Positions 27,370 to 36,650 of a DNA stretch of 50,627 bases are shown here, one piece after another. The stretch spans positions 1-50,627 of the forward strand of contig JANSWS010000009.1 in assembly GCA_024743355.1 (NCBI GenBank), written 5' to 3'. The notes under the pieces were generated by a model, which saw nothing but the letters and a program-made list of their open reading frames with translations, was not told where the DNA came from and did no database searches. The DNA is from a bacterium. GTDB taxonomy: Bacteria > Planctomycetota > Planctomycetia > Pirellulales > Pirellulaceae. Numbering within the stretch: the first letter of the stretch is position 1; the number at the start of each line of letters is the position of its first letter. Position numbers and translations under genes: made by a program.

Positions 27370-27481
27370 GGCGAGCGGCAGATGAAAATTTACCAATCGT
27401 AGCCACCGTCGCCAGACGTGGATGATGTCGACCACGCTCTAGCGAGCGTGGCTACGGGTAAGAATTCATCTGCCGATCGCC
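27370..27481. repeat. imperfect palindromic REP-like element
   Basis: This 112-base element is nearly self-complementary from end to end. The outer arms, GGCGAGCGGCAGATGA at 27370-27385 and TCATCTGCCGATCGCC at 27466-27481, are inverted copies with one mismatch. Inside lie two related hairpin units, one around TAGCCACCGTCGCCAGACGTGG and the other with a perfect 8-base stem, CCACGCTC at 27432-27439 and GAGCGTGG at 27444-27451. It starts immediately after the nitrilase stop codon and could end that transcript. No transposase is nearby. Confidence 0.72.
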
Positions 27482-27916
27482 TAACAACGCAGCCAAGCCC
27501 CAGCCTTATGAAGTTGCGCTGATTCCAAGCGACTCTCCCGTTAGCGCTCGTTGTAGTACAAAAGCTCGACAGGGAATGAACACATCGCAAAGTTGGCGTC
27601 TGCAAGTTATTCCATAGACAGCTTGTCAGCAGACTAGTGGATGGAACATGAGAAAACCGAGAAAATAGAGCGGTTTGCTTACTCTGTTTCATCGACGGGC
27701 GATTGTGAGTGCAAGCTAAACCGTTTGCACGCTGCAAGCCTTCGCAGGGGAAAACGAAAGTCCATGCACTTTTGAGCACGCGTCTCAAACGACCGCAATC
27801 CCAAATTTGTGCGGTACGACGAGCTCTTGCCGGAGAGTAGAACCTAATGGGTCTGACTCTCCCCGGAGGTGAGAGTGCGATTGACGCATCGCTCGCATGA
27901 CACGACTGTAAACTCA
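27482..27916. other. intergenic, no gene seen
   Basis: This lies between the convergent 3' ends of the nitrilase and sulfatase-HEAT genes. A long frame exists on the minus strand from 27917, but it runs through the palindromic element, has a biased basic composition and no recognisable domain. A small hairpin is possible with ACTCTC at 27856-27861 and GAGAGT at 27871-27876. Confidence 0.4.
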
Positions 27917-29806
27917 TCAGGGCTGCAGGTTGGGATCGTCTTGGTCATTTGCCATCCGCTCCGAGTAATCTCCCACCTTGCAGGCCTTGCTCCACACGGC
28001 CCTGGGAACGTCGTTCATTACCCCAAGGGCCTGCGTAACATTCAACGCTTCGAGGGCAACCACGGGATCATCGGTTTCCTTGAGGATCTGGAGGAGACCC
28101 TCGAAACCTGTTTGCTGCTCGCCCGTGACGTAGAGAGCCTCAGCCGCTGCGACACGTACGGCCGGCGACGAATCTTCGAGCAGAGAGCCCAGCAACTTCT
28201 TGAACTCTGGGGCGACCTTGCCCTGTATCGTGCAACCTGTGGCTCCCCAATACCGCATTACCGGATGCTCATGTTGCATCGCCGCACGCAAGGCTTGTGC
28301 GGCACCATCCCCTCCATCGCCGGCTGCCAGCGCGGTTTGCAGAACGGCTTCGTAAGGAAAATCTGCAGCGTGTACATAATCGTACACCGTGCCGTTCTTT
28401 GAGATCCCTTCATACATCGACTCTGGCACCAGACCGGTATCCCCAATTTCACGCATCTTATTGAGAGTCGCTTCGCGCATGCGGGTAAGACGTTGCTGTT
28501 GCTGCGGATCGTCAACCAGGTTATTCAACTCCCACGGGTCGGCCGCCGTATGGTAAAGCTCTTCGACGGGCTGCGGTTTTTCCCAGTAGGCCAGCTGAAC
28601 GTCGTTAAGCTTTCCGGCTTTCTTCAAGCGGAGCAACGACTGCCATCCCTGTTGGCCGTGGGGATAGCCGGTGTAGATGCCGCGATGCCGATGCGGATGA
28701 AAGTTGCGAATATAACGATACTCACCATCGGTGACACCGCGAACGAATCGCAGCATCCGCGCGTCGAAACGCTGACCGAACAAGAACACAAAGGGTTCGT
28801 TGTCCGTGGCAGCTTCGCCCGCAAAGGCGCGGCCCTGAAACTGCTTTGGGATCTCCACGCCCGCCAAGCTAAATACGGTGGGAGGTAAGTCGATAAAGGC
28901 TACCGGTCGCTCGTGAACCGTCCCGGCTGCGGCCGGCGCCAAGTGCTGCCACTTCTTGGGAAAACTGACGATCAACGGCACATGGTTCCCAGTGTCGTTG
29001 ATATATCGCTTCGCCCGGGGCAGGATGCCGCCGTGATCGGAATAATAAAAGATGATCGTGTTGTCTTTGAGTCCTGCTTCTTCCAGCTCTTGAAGCCAAT
29101 CGCCGATTTGCTGGTCCATGGCCGTCACAATGTCCATATATGTGACCCAGTCCTGGCGAATCTCGGGCGTATCGGGATAGTGCGGTGGCAGTTCGACCGA
29201 GGCGGGATCTCGACTGGGCGTTTGCGGAATCATGCCCTGCTTGCGATAGCTTTCGGTCTTGGCGGGAAACAGGCTACTCTCATGGCTGATCGTCGTGTTG
29301 AACACTGCGAAGAAGGGTTGGCCTGCAGCGCGGTTCTTCCAATGCGCTTGGGGACTACACTCGTCCCAGTGACTCTTGTCGTCCGTTTTAAAGTTGTAAT
29401 CCGTCTTCGAGCGGTTCACGCAGTAGTAACCCGCTTCCCGCAAAAATGACGGGTAGGTTCTGAAACTTTCTGGAACTGGGTAGCGGCTGCGCATGTTCTG
29501 ATTACCGGTACCACAGGCATAGCGTCCAAGAATCAAAGTATTTCGGGCTACCGCACATACCGCCGCGTTGGAGTAGGCGTACTGATAGCGAATCCCTTCC
29601 GCCGCCAGTTGGTCAATATTGGGCGTACTCGCATCCTCGTTCCCATAGCAGCCGATCCAGTGATAGCTATTGTCTTCGCTGGTGACCCACAAGATGTTCG
29701 GGCGGTCTTCATCATTGGACGCAGCGACTGCGAAACCTTTGATTCCACATAGGCACAAGACCGCGACGACGAGCCCAGTGCATTGAAATTCCCGTCTGAC
29801 TTGCAT
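27917..29806 (-). CDS. secreted sulfatase with C-terminal HEAT repeats
   Basis: A protein of 629 residues with a signal peptide (LVVAVLCLCGIKGFAVAAS). The N-terminal two-thirds is a formylglycine-type sulfatase domain: RPNILWVTSEDNSYHWIGCYG, STPNIDQLAAEGIRY, and a SDHGG metal-site motif. At the active-site position it reads C84-A-V-A-R, against the family consensus C-x-P/A-x-R, so the third residue is valine. The last ~140 residues are HEAT-like repeats (EDSSPAVRVAAAEALYVTGE). Sulfatases of this kind release sulfate from polysaccharides or small sulfate esters; whether formylglycine forms here is open, and a phosphonate- or phosphate-type activity is the other possibility. ATG at 29806 has GGGAGAG about 6 bases upstream. 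It lies 86 bases after the octahaem cytochrome gene on the same strand and may be co-transcribed. Confidence 0.88.
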   Translation of the reverse strand: MQVRREFQCTGLVVAVLCLCGIKGFAVAASNDEDRPNILWVTSEDNSYHWIGCYGNEDASTPNIDQLAAEGIRYQYAYSNAAVCAVARNTLILGRYACGTGNQNMRSRYPVPESFRTYPSFLREAGYYCVNRSKTDYNFKTDDKSHWDECSPQAHWKNRAAGQPFFAVFNTTISHESSLFPAKTESYRKQGMIPQTPSRDPASVELPPHYPDTPEIRQDWVTYMDIVTAMDQQIGDWLQELEEAGLKDNTIIFYYSDHGGILPRAKRYINDTGNHVPLIVSFPKKWQHLAPAAAGTVHERPVAFIDLPPTVFSLAGVEIPKQFQGRAFAGEAATDNEPFVFLFGQRFDARMLRFVRGVTDGEYRYIRNFHPHRHRGIYTGYPHGQQGWQSLLRLKKAGKLNDVQLAYWEKPQPVEELYHTAADPWELNNLVDDPQQQQRLTRMREATLNKMREIGDTGLVPESMYEGISKNGTVYDYVHAADFPYEAVLQTALAAGDGGDGAAQALRAAMQHEHPVMRYWGATGCTIQGKVAPEFKKLLGSLLEDSSPAVRVAAAEALYVTGEQQTGFEGLLQILKETDDPVVALEALNVTQALGVMNDVPRAVWSKACKVGDYSERMANDQDDPNLQP

Positions 29807-29892
29807 GCTGAATCTCTCCCTTGGTTGATTGTCGTCGGTTGTTGGCTGAAAGCTGAATCCGTACAGACCACTGCGTGGGCAGCCTGTTTTGT

Positions 29893-31821
29893 TTACTCCG
29901 GTAAAATGATCGGACGCCGATCCTGCGCCTTGAGCAATTGCTGTATGAGCTGAGTATTGAGATTACCGTCTGCCATCTGCAGAACCTGTTGACGGCGTTC
30001 CTCTGGAAGAAACTCGCGAGAACTCTTCCAGAATTCTAACAGCGTTTGTTGCGCTTCCACTCGCTGAGGCTCGGCAGCGATGTAGTCATATTGGATCGAC
30101 TTGGGGATAGGAAAATTCTGCAACGCTTCCCAGGCTGTATTACGAACCATGGCATAAGGATCATTTAGAAGCTCAGCCAGTAATGGTACCTGCCAGCTGC
30201 TGCCAGAGGCGTCCATGGATTCCTTGCGTCCCATATTCCATGCCATGACTGCTCGCTGAACAGCGTCCCCCGACAGTAGAAACACGGCGGAAATAGAATG
30301 CGCATCCATGAAAGCATTGGTTTTGATTTGGGGCTGTCCATACCAATCCGTTAGATGACTTGCCGTCCAAGAAAGCGATTGATCGTTGTGACACAAATTA
30401 CAGGCGTTAGGCCTTGGCGATTCTGGCGTCATGGCTGCCGTGGGACTGTCGATACGATGGCTCCGCATGGCCGTGAACAAACCGAAGGAAGTATGCGGCA
30501 TGTGACAGTTGTAGCAACGTGACCCAGAAGACTCGGCGGCGTGATGCGTGTGAGCCGGTATGTCGTTGGCCATCGACGTATGACACTGAAGGCACGCTTC
30601 ATCACTTCGAAAACCGGGCTTCAGTTGATCCTCCGGAGATTCATAATTGTGCATCGAATGGCAGGAGGTACACGAAAGCTCGCCATGCTGGAAACAATCC
30701 GAGAGAATCATGCCGGAATACTCCCGTCCTGCCAGCCGAACCGTCCCGTCTCCCCAAAACCCGCCGATCAACTCGACCTTACTCCGCACGAACTCATCGT
30801 CGAGCGAAAACAACGTGCGGTGATCCGTAAGCTTGTCACCAGGTCGAAACACGAGGCCATTCTGCATGGACAAAGGGGATGTCAGCATATGAAAACTATG
30901 ACATTGCCCGCAGACGTCCGCCGATCGTTGATGATCAAGCCCCGAAGGAGAAAGTGCCGGCTCGACTACCGCTGCGGCCTCTGGATCGGCCGCTTTTGCA
31001 CGATGTAGTTCGATATGTTTCTGAGCTGGACCGTGACAATACTCACAAGAAATCCCCAACTCGGCTGCCATTGTGACAAAACGATCCTCAGCCGCATCGT
31101 ATTGTGTGCTGGCATGGGTTGCGTGGCAGGTCAGACAATTGTCATTCCATTCTGCCTGTCGATGATAGTCCACCGGAGGCGTCAAAAAAACATCTTCGGC
31201 CGGGAGCCAACGCTGCTTCTCCAGGTGATAGATCCACGGTATTTGCCACAGGTGATTTCCCCGTTTTCCGTTCACCCAATACGTTTGATAGTGATGGGAT
31301 CCAGTCGACATGACGATGCGTCGCTTGACACGGGGGCCCTCAGTGGAGGGCTTCACCACACCCTGGAGCTTGTTTTCCAGATCCCAGTCGGGGTCCACCA
31401 TCTCAACCCAATACTCGCCCGCTTCCTCCCAAAAATGGTATTCACGCCCGCGTGAAGCCAGATACAAATCGTCAATGGGTGCGGCCATCGACTTCGGGGA
31501 TACCACTTGTGTCATGCTGCGATGAAAAGAGCCGTGCCATGAATGGTATTCGCTTTCGTGACACTCGCTACATGCCTGCGAGCCAGCATAGCCCGGCTGA
31601 AAATTCTGCGTTGGCAATTTTACCGGCATCGAATCCAGAACAACCGCATCCGCCGCGGTGTCGGTTCCGGACTCGGAAGAGGAGGGGTCGGGAACAGCCG
31701 ATTCCGAATCGGAAGTGACTTGCATGGATTCATTGAGCGGCGCAGCCTGGCGGCAGGCAGTCAATAGCACCGCCAAAGCACTGCAGATAAGTATGGTTGC
31801 AAACAGCCTGAATGTTGGCAT
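29893..31821 (-). CDS. eight-haem cytochrome c lipoprotein with HEAT-like C-terminus
   Basis: A protein of 642 residues. A lipoprotein signal ends at LLTAC (a good lipobox), followed by a Ser/Asp-rich linker. Eight CXXCH motifs follow: CSECH, CLTCH, CEYCH, CGQCH, CTSCH, CLQCH, CYNCH and CNLCH. SCEYCHGPAQKH resembles the cytochrome c-554/multihaem family signature. The C-terminal ~120 residues are helical and HEAT-like (LLNDPYAMVRNTAWEALQNF). It is presumably anchored in the inner or outer membrane and exposed to the periplasm or cell surface, moving electrons; reduction of an external acceptor or nitrogen compound cannot be told from sequence. The start at 31821 has AAGGAA 8 bases upstream; the frame extends 11 codons further. 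The sulfatase-HEAT gene follows 86 bases later. Confidence 0.9.
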   Translation of the reverse strand: MPTFRLFATILICSALAVLLTACRQAAPLNESMQVTSDSESAVPDPSSSESGTDTAADAVVLDSMPVKLPTQNFQPGYAGSQACSECHESEYHSWHGSFHRSMTQVVSPKSMAAPIDDLYLASRGREYHFWEEAGEYWVEMVDPDWDLENKLQGVVKPSTEGPRVKRRIVMSTGSHHYQTYWVNGKRGNHLWQIPWIYHLEKQRWLPAEDVFLTPPVDYHRQAEWNDNCLTCHATHASTQYDAAEDRFVTMAAELGISCEYCHGPAQKHIELHRAKAADPEAAAVVEPALSPSGLDHQRSADVCGQCHSFHMLTSPLSMQNGLVFRPGDKLTDHRTLFSLDDEFVRSKVELIGGFWGDGTVRLAGREYSGMILSDCFQHGELSCTSCHSMHNYESPEDQLKPGFRSDEACLQCHTSMANDIPAHTHHAAESSGSRCYNCHMPHTSFGLFTAMRSHRIDSPTAAMTPESPRPNACNLCHNDQSLSWTASHLTDWYGQPQIKTNAFMDAHSISAVFLLSGDAVQRAVMAWNMGRKESMDASGSSWQVPLLAELLNDPYAMVRNTAWEALQNFPIPKSIQYDYIAAEPQRVEAQQTLLEFWKSSREFLPEERRQQVLQMADGNLNTQLIQQLLKAQDRRPIILPE

Positions 31822-31941
31822 GACGCGAATTTCCTTGCATGCTCTCGATGCCAAAGCGCAATCAACCCTGCCTAATTGCCCTTCCAGTCACTCCGGCGTC
31901 AGCAGAGCTTGCGGCGGTTCTCATCATACTATGTTCCCCAC

Positions 31942-31960
31942 GCCTGCGAGCCTCGCAGGC
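31942..31960. promoter_or_regulatory. 19-base perfect palindrome in a divergent promoter region
   Basis: GCCTGCGAG and CTCGCAGGC flank a single C, giving a perfect inverted repeat. It lies in the 231-base spacer between the divergent octahaem cytochrome and sulfatase genes. It could be an operator for either gene, or a copy of a dispersed hairpin repeat with an 8-base stem and a GCC loop. Confidence 0.4.
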
Positions 31961-32042
31961 TGGTAAGATGAGCAAATCTTTGACTATTCCTGCACCAAAC
32001 CATGCTCCATGCATTTGCCAAATCATAGAAGGTTAGACACCG

Positions 32043-32048
32043 AGGAGG
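32043..32048 (+). promoter_or_regulatory. ribosome-binding site that fixes a GTG start
   Basis: AGGAGG lies 4 bases before the GTG at 32053, favouring that codon over the ATG nine codons further in. Confidence 0.6.
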
Positions 32049-32052
32049 AACC

Positions 32053-33462
32053 GTGCATTTCGCGATCAGAATTTCGTCAATGCTTTCGACTGCAGCTGTT
32101 CTGTTTGCGTATGCCACGTTTACGCTGAGCATCGCTGCGTCCGACAAAAATCCGAATATCGTTCTGATCATGGCCGATGATCTAGGTTGGAAGGATCTCC
32201 AATGCTACGGAAACGCACAACTTGACACCCCCAGCATCGACCAACTGGCGGCACAGGGAATGCGATTTACCGATGCCTATGCCGCCTCGCCAGTTTGTAC
32301 ACCCACACGTGCGGCCGTGATGACCGGTCAGTCACCCGCGCGACTTGGGATCACCAATCATGCTCCGGGACATCCTGATAAGTTCCGACCTGACGGATCC
32401 AACGTGGCCGAAGCGGATTGGACGCGACACTTGGATCTGGAACACGTTACCATTGCAGAGCGTCTGAAAGATGCGGAATACGCGACGGGATTCTTTGGAA
32501 AGTGGCATCTGTCCTATCGTCCGCGTGGCTCACAGGAGCCGCCATTGGAAACAGCCCTGAGGGCCGAGTGGCAAGGCTTTGATGTCAACATCGGAGGTTG
32601 TGATCGCGGTGGCCCCCCAAGTTACTTCGAACCCTACCGCATCCCTAATATCCCACCCAGAAAGGAAGGGGAATACCTCCCAGATCGCTTGGCGGATGAA
32701 GCCATCGATTTTTTGAGGTCAAATCGCGAAAAGCCTTTCTTTCTGTGTTGGTGGAATTATTCGGTACACTATCCCTTCGAGGCGCCGCAGCACTTGATCG
32801 ACAAGTACCAAGACCGCGTTGGACCAGAAATTAAAAATCCTACCTACGCCGCTATGATCGAGGGTATGGACCGTGCCATTGGACGCGTGCTACAGACTTT
32901 GGATGAATTGGAGTTGTCCGCAAATACGCTGGTAATCTTTACCTCGGACAACGGAGCTTACAATAGCGACATGCGACCTCTGCGCGGAGAAAAAGGGCAC
33001 TTGCACGAAGGTGGAATCCGCGTACCGCTGATCGTTCGCTGGCCTGGAAGCGTGCAGCCCGGCTCAATTTGCTCGACACCTGTCATCAGTATGGACTTTT
33101 ACCCGACTCTACTTGAAGCGGCCGGCTTGGTTCCCGATCGCGACAAAGTGCTCGATGGTGAAAGCTTGCTGCCATTGTTAACACAAGCCGGTGAACTCAC
33201 TCGCAAGACCCTCTACTTCCATTATCCCAACTACGCATTTCACCAACAGAATCGGTTGGGCAGCGCGATCCGCGAAGGAGCCTGGAAGCTCATCCGCTAC
33301 TACGACGACGATTCCGTGGAACTCTACAACCTGGAGAATGATATTGGAGAGACCCAGGATCTGTCTGGCACGTCGGCCGAATTGGCCCAGATATTGAAAG
33401 ACAAACTGTCAACTTGGCTCCATGAAACCGGTGCCAAGCTACCAACTCCGGTCGGCGAATAA
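32053..33462 (+). CDS. secreted arylsulfatase A-type sulfatase
   Basis: A protein of 469 residues with a signal peptide ending around SIAAS. It has the full formylglycine-sulfatase pattern: NIVLIMADDLGWKDLQCYG (metal aspartates), the active-site motif C82-T-P-T-R in SPVCTPTRAAVMTG, GKWHL, the ITSDNG-like FTSDNGAY, and EGGIRVPLIVRWPG near the C-terminus. These enzymes remove sulfate esters from glycans. It is the first of three plus-strand sulfatase genes; the next begins 65 bases after its stop. GTG start with AGGAGG upstream. Substrate specificity cannot be read from the sequence, but clustering suggests one sulfated polysaccharide is taken apart by several enzymes. Confidence 0.93.
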   Translation: MHFAIRISSMLSTAAVLFAYATFTLSIAASDKNPNIVLIMADDLGWKDLQCYGNAQLDTPSIDQLAAQGMRFTDAYAASPVCTPTRAAVMTGQSPARLGITNHAPGHPDKFRPDGSNVAEADWTRHLDLEHVTIAERLKDAEYATGFFGKWHLSYRPRGSQEPPLETALRAEWQGFDVNIGGCDRGGPPSYFEPYRIPNIPPRKEGEYLPDRLADEAIDFLRSNREKPFFLCWWNYSVHYPFEAPQHLIDKYQDRVGPEIKNPTYAAMIEGMDRAIGRVLQTLDELELSANTLVIFTSDNGAYNSDMRPLRGEKGHLHEGGIRVPLIVRWPGSVQPGSICSTPVISMDFYPTLLEAAGLVPDRDKVLDGESLLPLLTQAGELTRKTLYFHYPNYAFHQQNRLGSAIREGAWKLIRYYDDDSVELYNLENDIGETQDLSGTSAELAQILKDKLSTWLHETGAKLPTPVGE

Positions 33463-33527
33463 CCTTGAGGCATTGTGCATGTGCCCGCATCGAGCGATCA
33501 GCGTCCCGAATCCCAGGAGATGTGAAC

Positions 33528-34982
33528 ATGTTCCCGCAAATCATGCTCAAGCTTGCACGATGGGCAATTACGTCAATTTCCATCGTTACAAGCGGATACA
33601 TCAGCTGCGGCCCATTCGTCGCGCAGAAAGCGGTGGCTGATTCTCCGCCTCCCAACGTGTTGATGATTTGCATCGATGATCTCAACGATTGGACCGGTTT
33701 CCTGGGAGGCCACCCGCAAGCGAACACCCCGCATATGGACCGACTCGCGCGACAGGGGCGTTCCTTTGCCAACGCCCATTGTGTCGTTCCCGTATGTTCG
33801 GCTTCAAGAGTCAGCGTGATGTCAGGAGTCGCGGCGACAACACATGGCAGCTACGAATTGGGTCCGAAATACGAGGAACTGCCGGCTCTCACCGACGTCC
33901 CGACCATGCAACGCTACTTTAAAGACAACGGGTATTACACGCTGTCCGGCGGCAAGGTGTTGCACCACGATTTCCAAGGCAGACTGGCTGCTGACATTGA
34001 TAGCTCGCTGGGTCGCGCTACAAGCCCTAGGCCCCGAAATCCCATGAACCGCCCCGACAACTGGAGCGGCGCCTGGGATTGGGGAGCCTATCCCGAAACG
34101 GATGCGGAGATGGCGGACCTGCAATTGGCGAACCGAGCTGCAGCGGCGCTCCACCAGGATTTTTCCCAGCCCTTCTTCATGTCCGTTGGTTTCTTTCGCC
34201 CTCACGTACCGCTGTTTGTTCCACCCCGCTGGTTTGGGCTCTACCCCACAGACGCATTGATCCTGCCCAACATCCCGCAGTCAGATTTGGAGGACGTGCC
34301 GCCCGATTTCCTTGACATCAATGACTATGCCGTAGCCCCGACGCATGCCGAGGTCCTGCGACAGGGCAAGCAGCGCGGCCTGACGCAAGCCTATCTGGCC
34401 TCCATCAGTTTTGTGGATCATTGTGTGGGCATCCTGCTGGAAGCACTGGAGTCCAGCCCACACGCTGACAATACATTGATCGTTCTGTGGAGCGATCACG
34501 GATTCCACCTGGGTGAGAAACAACACTGGGCCAAACGAACTCTTTGGGAAGAGTCCACGAGAGTTCCGTTGCTGCTGGCCGGACCGGGAATCCAGCCGGG
34601 GTCAGCATGCTTGGAACCGGCCAGCTTGCTCGACATCTATCCCACCTTAGTCGAATTGTGTCAGCTGCCTGGCAATACCCACCTCGAGGGTCTTTCGCTG
34701 GTTCCTCAACTCAAAGACCCGACAACGCCCCGAGACCGGCCAGCGATTACCTCTTCGTATTTCGGCAATCATTCCATTCGTTCCCGCGACTGGCGGCTGA
34801 TTTCTTACGCTGACGGGGCCTTGGAATTGTATGATCATCGCGTAGACCCCGATGAATTCCACAACCTGGCCAAAGATCCGCAACACCGACAAGTCCGTGA
34901 ACAGCTCGCTGAGTGGTTGCCGCAAGAGGCCGCACCCGAATTCAAAGCCCGCTCGGAACGTTTCCGTGCACGCGCGAAATAA
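33528..34982 (+). CDS. secreted sulfatase, iduronate-2-sulfatase-like
   Basis: A protein of 484 residues with a signal peptide (WAITSISIVTSGYISCGPFVAQKA). The sulfatase motifs are NVLMICIDDLNDWTGFLGGHP, ANTPHMDRLARQG, the active-site C90-S-A-S-R in PVCSASRVSVMSG, GGKVLHHDF, SVGFFRPHVPLFVP and LIVLWSDHGFHLGEK. The IDDLND pattern and overall layout resemble the iduronate-2-sulfatase branch. The alanine variant of the active-site motif (C-x-A-x-R) is allowed in the family. The start is an ATG with AGGAG 8 bases upstream; the frame is open to 33465. It is 43 bases from the next sulfatase, so all three are likely one transcript. Confidence 0.92.
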   Translation: MFPQIMLKLARWAITSISIVTSGYISCGPFVAQKAVADSPPPNVLMICIDDLNDWTGFLGGHPQANTPHMDRLARQGRSFANAHCVVPVCSASRVSVMSGVAATTHGSYELGPKYEELPALTDVPTMQRYFKDNGYYTLSGGKVLHHDFQGRLAADIDSSLGRATSPRPRNPMNRPDNWSGAWDWGAYPETDAEMADLQLANRAAAALHQDFSQPFFMSVGFFRPHVPLFVPPRWFGLYPTDALILPNIPQSDLEDVPPDFLDINDYAVAPTHAEVLRQGKQRGLTQAYLASISFVDHCVGILLEALESSPHADNTLIVLWSDHGFHLGEKQHWAKRTLWEESTRVPLLLAGPGIQPGSACLEPASLLDIYPTLVELCQLPGNTHLEGLSLVPQLKDPTTPRDRPAITSSYFGNHSIRSRDWRLISYADGALELYDHRVDPDEFHNLAKDPQHRQVREQLAEWLPQEAAPEFKARSERFRARAK

Positions 34983-35025
34983 GCAATAAGGCGTCCTCTC
35001 ACCCGAAAAACCCGTGTAAGTCCCC

Positions 35026-36492
35026 ATGAATTTCCGCACACTTGCCACTGCCTGCTTCGCCTGCTTTCTGATGTTGGATGTGCAGGCCCAAGAAGCGACG
35101 AAGCCCAACGTACTCTTCATTGCCATCGATGATTTAAATGACTGGATCGGCTGTCTGGGAGGGCATCCACAAGTCCAGACGCCAAATCTGGATCGGCTGG
35201 CCCAACGCGGCACCTTGTTTCTGAATGCCCATTGTCAATCGCCACTATGCAATCCCTCCCGTACCTCGGTCATGACCGGGCTGCGTCCGACCACCACCGG
35301 TGTGTATTCTTTGCAACCAGCCTTTCGAACGCTGCCAGAGTACGAGCACTATTTGTCCATGCCAAAGGCTTTTGAGACGAATGGCTATGTGACCTCAACT
35401 TGCGGCAAGGTTTATCACGGAGCCGCGGCGCAGGGCGAGTTTGAAAAGGTTGGCAAGGTCCGCGTGACTGGGAACAGCAGACCGAAGGAAAAGTTCATCG
35501 CCCCTCACATCAGTCGACTCGACTGGGGAGTCTGGCCTCCGGAGGATTCAGATCAGCGCGATTACCAGACAGCGGAATGGGCTGTCGAACAAATCGAACA
35601 GCAACCTCAAGAACCGTTCTTTATGGCAGTCGGCTTTGCCAAGCCGCACGTTCCTTTGTATGCATCTCAAAAATGGTTTGATCTTTATCCAGAGGATGAC
35701 GTACTTCTTCCCGAAATCCAAATGCAGGATCGCCAGGACACCCCGCGATTTTCTTGGTATACGCATTGGCGTCTGCCGGAGCCGCGTCTGAAAATTCTCC
35801 TAGAGTACAACCAATGGAAAAACAAGGTCCGCGCCTATCTGGCTTGTATCAGTTTCGTTGACGCGCAAATTGGTCGTATCCTGGATGCTTTGGAATCGAG
35901 CGGCCTGCAGGACCGAACGCTTGTTGTGTGTTGGTCGGACCACGGTTATCACCTTGGGGAAAAAGAGATTACCGGCAAGAACACGCTGTGGGATCCTGCC
36001 ACGCGTGTTCCATTGATTTTCGCCGGGCCAGGGATAGCAGCGGCTGCCCGATGCGAACGCCCGGTGGAACTCTTGGACATTTATCCAACTTTGGTCGAAC
36101 TCTGCCATCTAGCCGAGGCTCCCAAGGAACTGGAGGGGCAGAGCCTGGTACCACAACTCAAAAATGCCAACGCGCCTCGCAGCCAGCCAGCGATCACCTC
36201 GCATGGTCCAGGAAATGATGCGGTTCGCACGGAAACGCACCGCTACATCCGTTATGCGGATGGTTCGGAGGAGTTGTACGACTTGACCCAGGATCCCCAT
36301 GAGTTCACCAATCTGGCCGCGGACCCGGCGCAGCAGGAGCTCAAGCAGAAATTGGCAGCCTGTCTGCCGGCTCATCCGGCGAAACCCGCGACGGGAAGTC
36401 ATGCCCGTTTAGTCGAATTGAAAGACGATGGATTTGTTTACTGGGAAAACCAACGGATTGAAAAGGACGCCAAGATCCCAGAGTACGAGTAG
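35026..36492 (+). CDS. secreted sulfatase, iduronate-2-sulfatase-like
   Basis: A protein of 488 residues with a signal peptide ending in DVQAQE. The motifs are NVLFIAIDDLNDWIGCLGGHP, QTPNLDRLAQRG, the active-site C75-N-P-S-R in SPLCNPSRTSVMTG, TCGKVYHG, AVGFAKPHVPLYA and VVCWSDHGYHLGEKE. It resembles its upstream neighbour in layout but is not a recent duplicate, since the sequences differ widely. The last ~30 residues (after LPAHPAKPATG) extend beyond the usual C-terminus. It closes the three-gene sulfatase run; the next gene is on the other strand. Confidence 0.92.
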   Translation: MNFRTLATACFACFLMLDVQAQEATKPNVLFIAIDDLNDWIGCLGGHPQVQTPNLDRLAQRGTLFLNAHCQSPLCNPSRTSVMTGLRPTTTGVYSLQPAFRTLPEYEHYLSMPKAFETNGYVTSTCGKVYHGAAAQGEFEKVGKVRVTGNSRPKEKFIAPHISRLDWGVWPPEDSDQRDYQTAEWAVEQIEQQPQEPFFMAVGFAKPHVPLYASQKWFDLYPEDDVLLPEIQMQDRQDTPRFSWYTHWRLPEPRLKILLEYNQWKNKVRAYLACISFVDAQIGRILDALESSGLQDRTLVVCWSDHGYHLGEKEITGKNTLWDPATRVPLIFAGPGIAAAARCERPVELLDIYPTLVELCHLAEAPKELEGQSLVPQLKNANAPRSQPAITSHGPGNDAVRTETHRYIRYADGSEELYDLTQDPHEFTNLAADPAQQELKQKLAACLPAHPAKPATGSHARLVELKDDGFVYWENQRIEKDAKIPEYE

Positions 36493-36650
36493 CACTGTGT
36501 CAAAGCAGGTTTACAGTCAGCTCGCGTGAACCGAACTGATTGAGCTCAATTGATAAAGACACGCTGGGAGTGCTACACGAGTTCTGTTGAAGATCCGTGG
36601 GATGTCCAAGTCGATTCACTTTCCTCGATCAGCTCTCCATCTCCTGCGGG

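Noticed and set aside
27390-27917. 175-codon minus-strand open frame in the spacer
   Set aside because: It runs through the palindromic repeat, has no ribosome-binding site and no recognisable domain.
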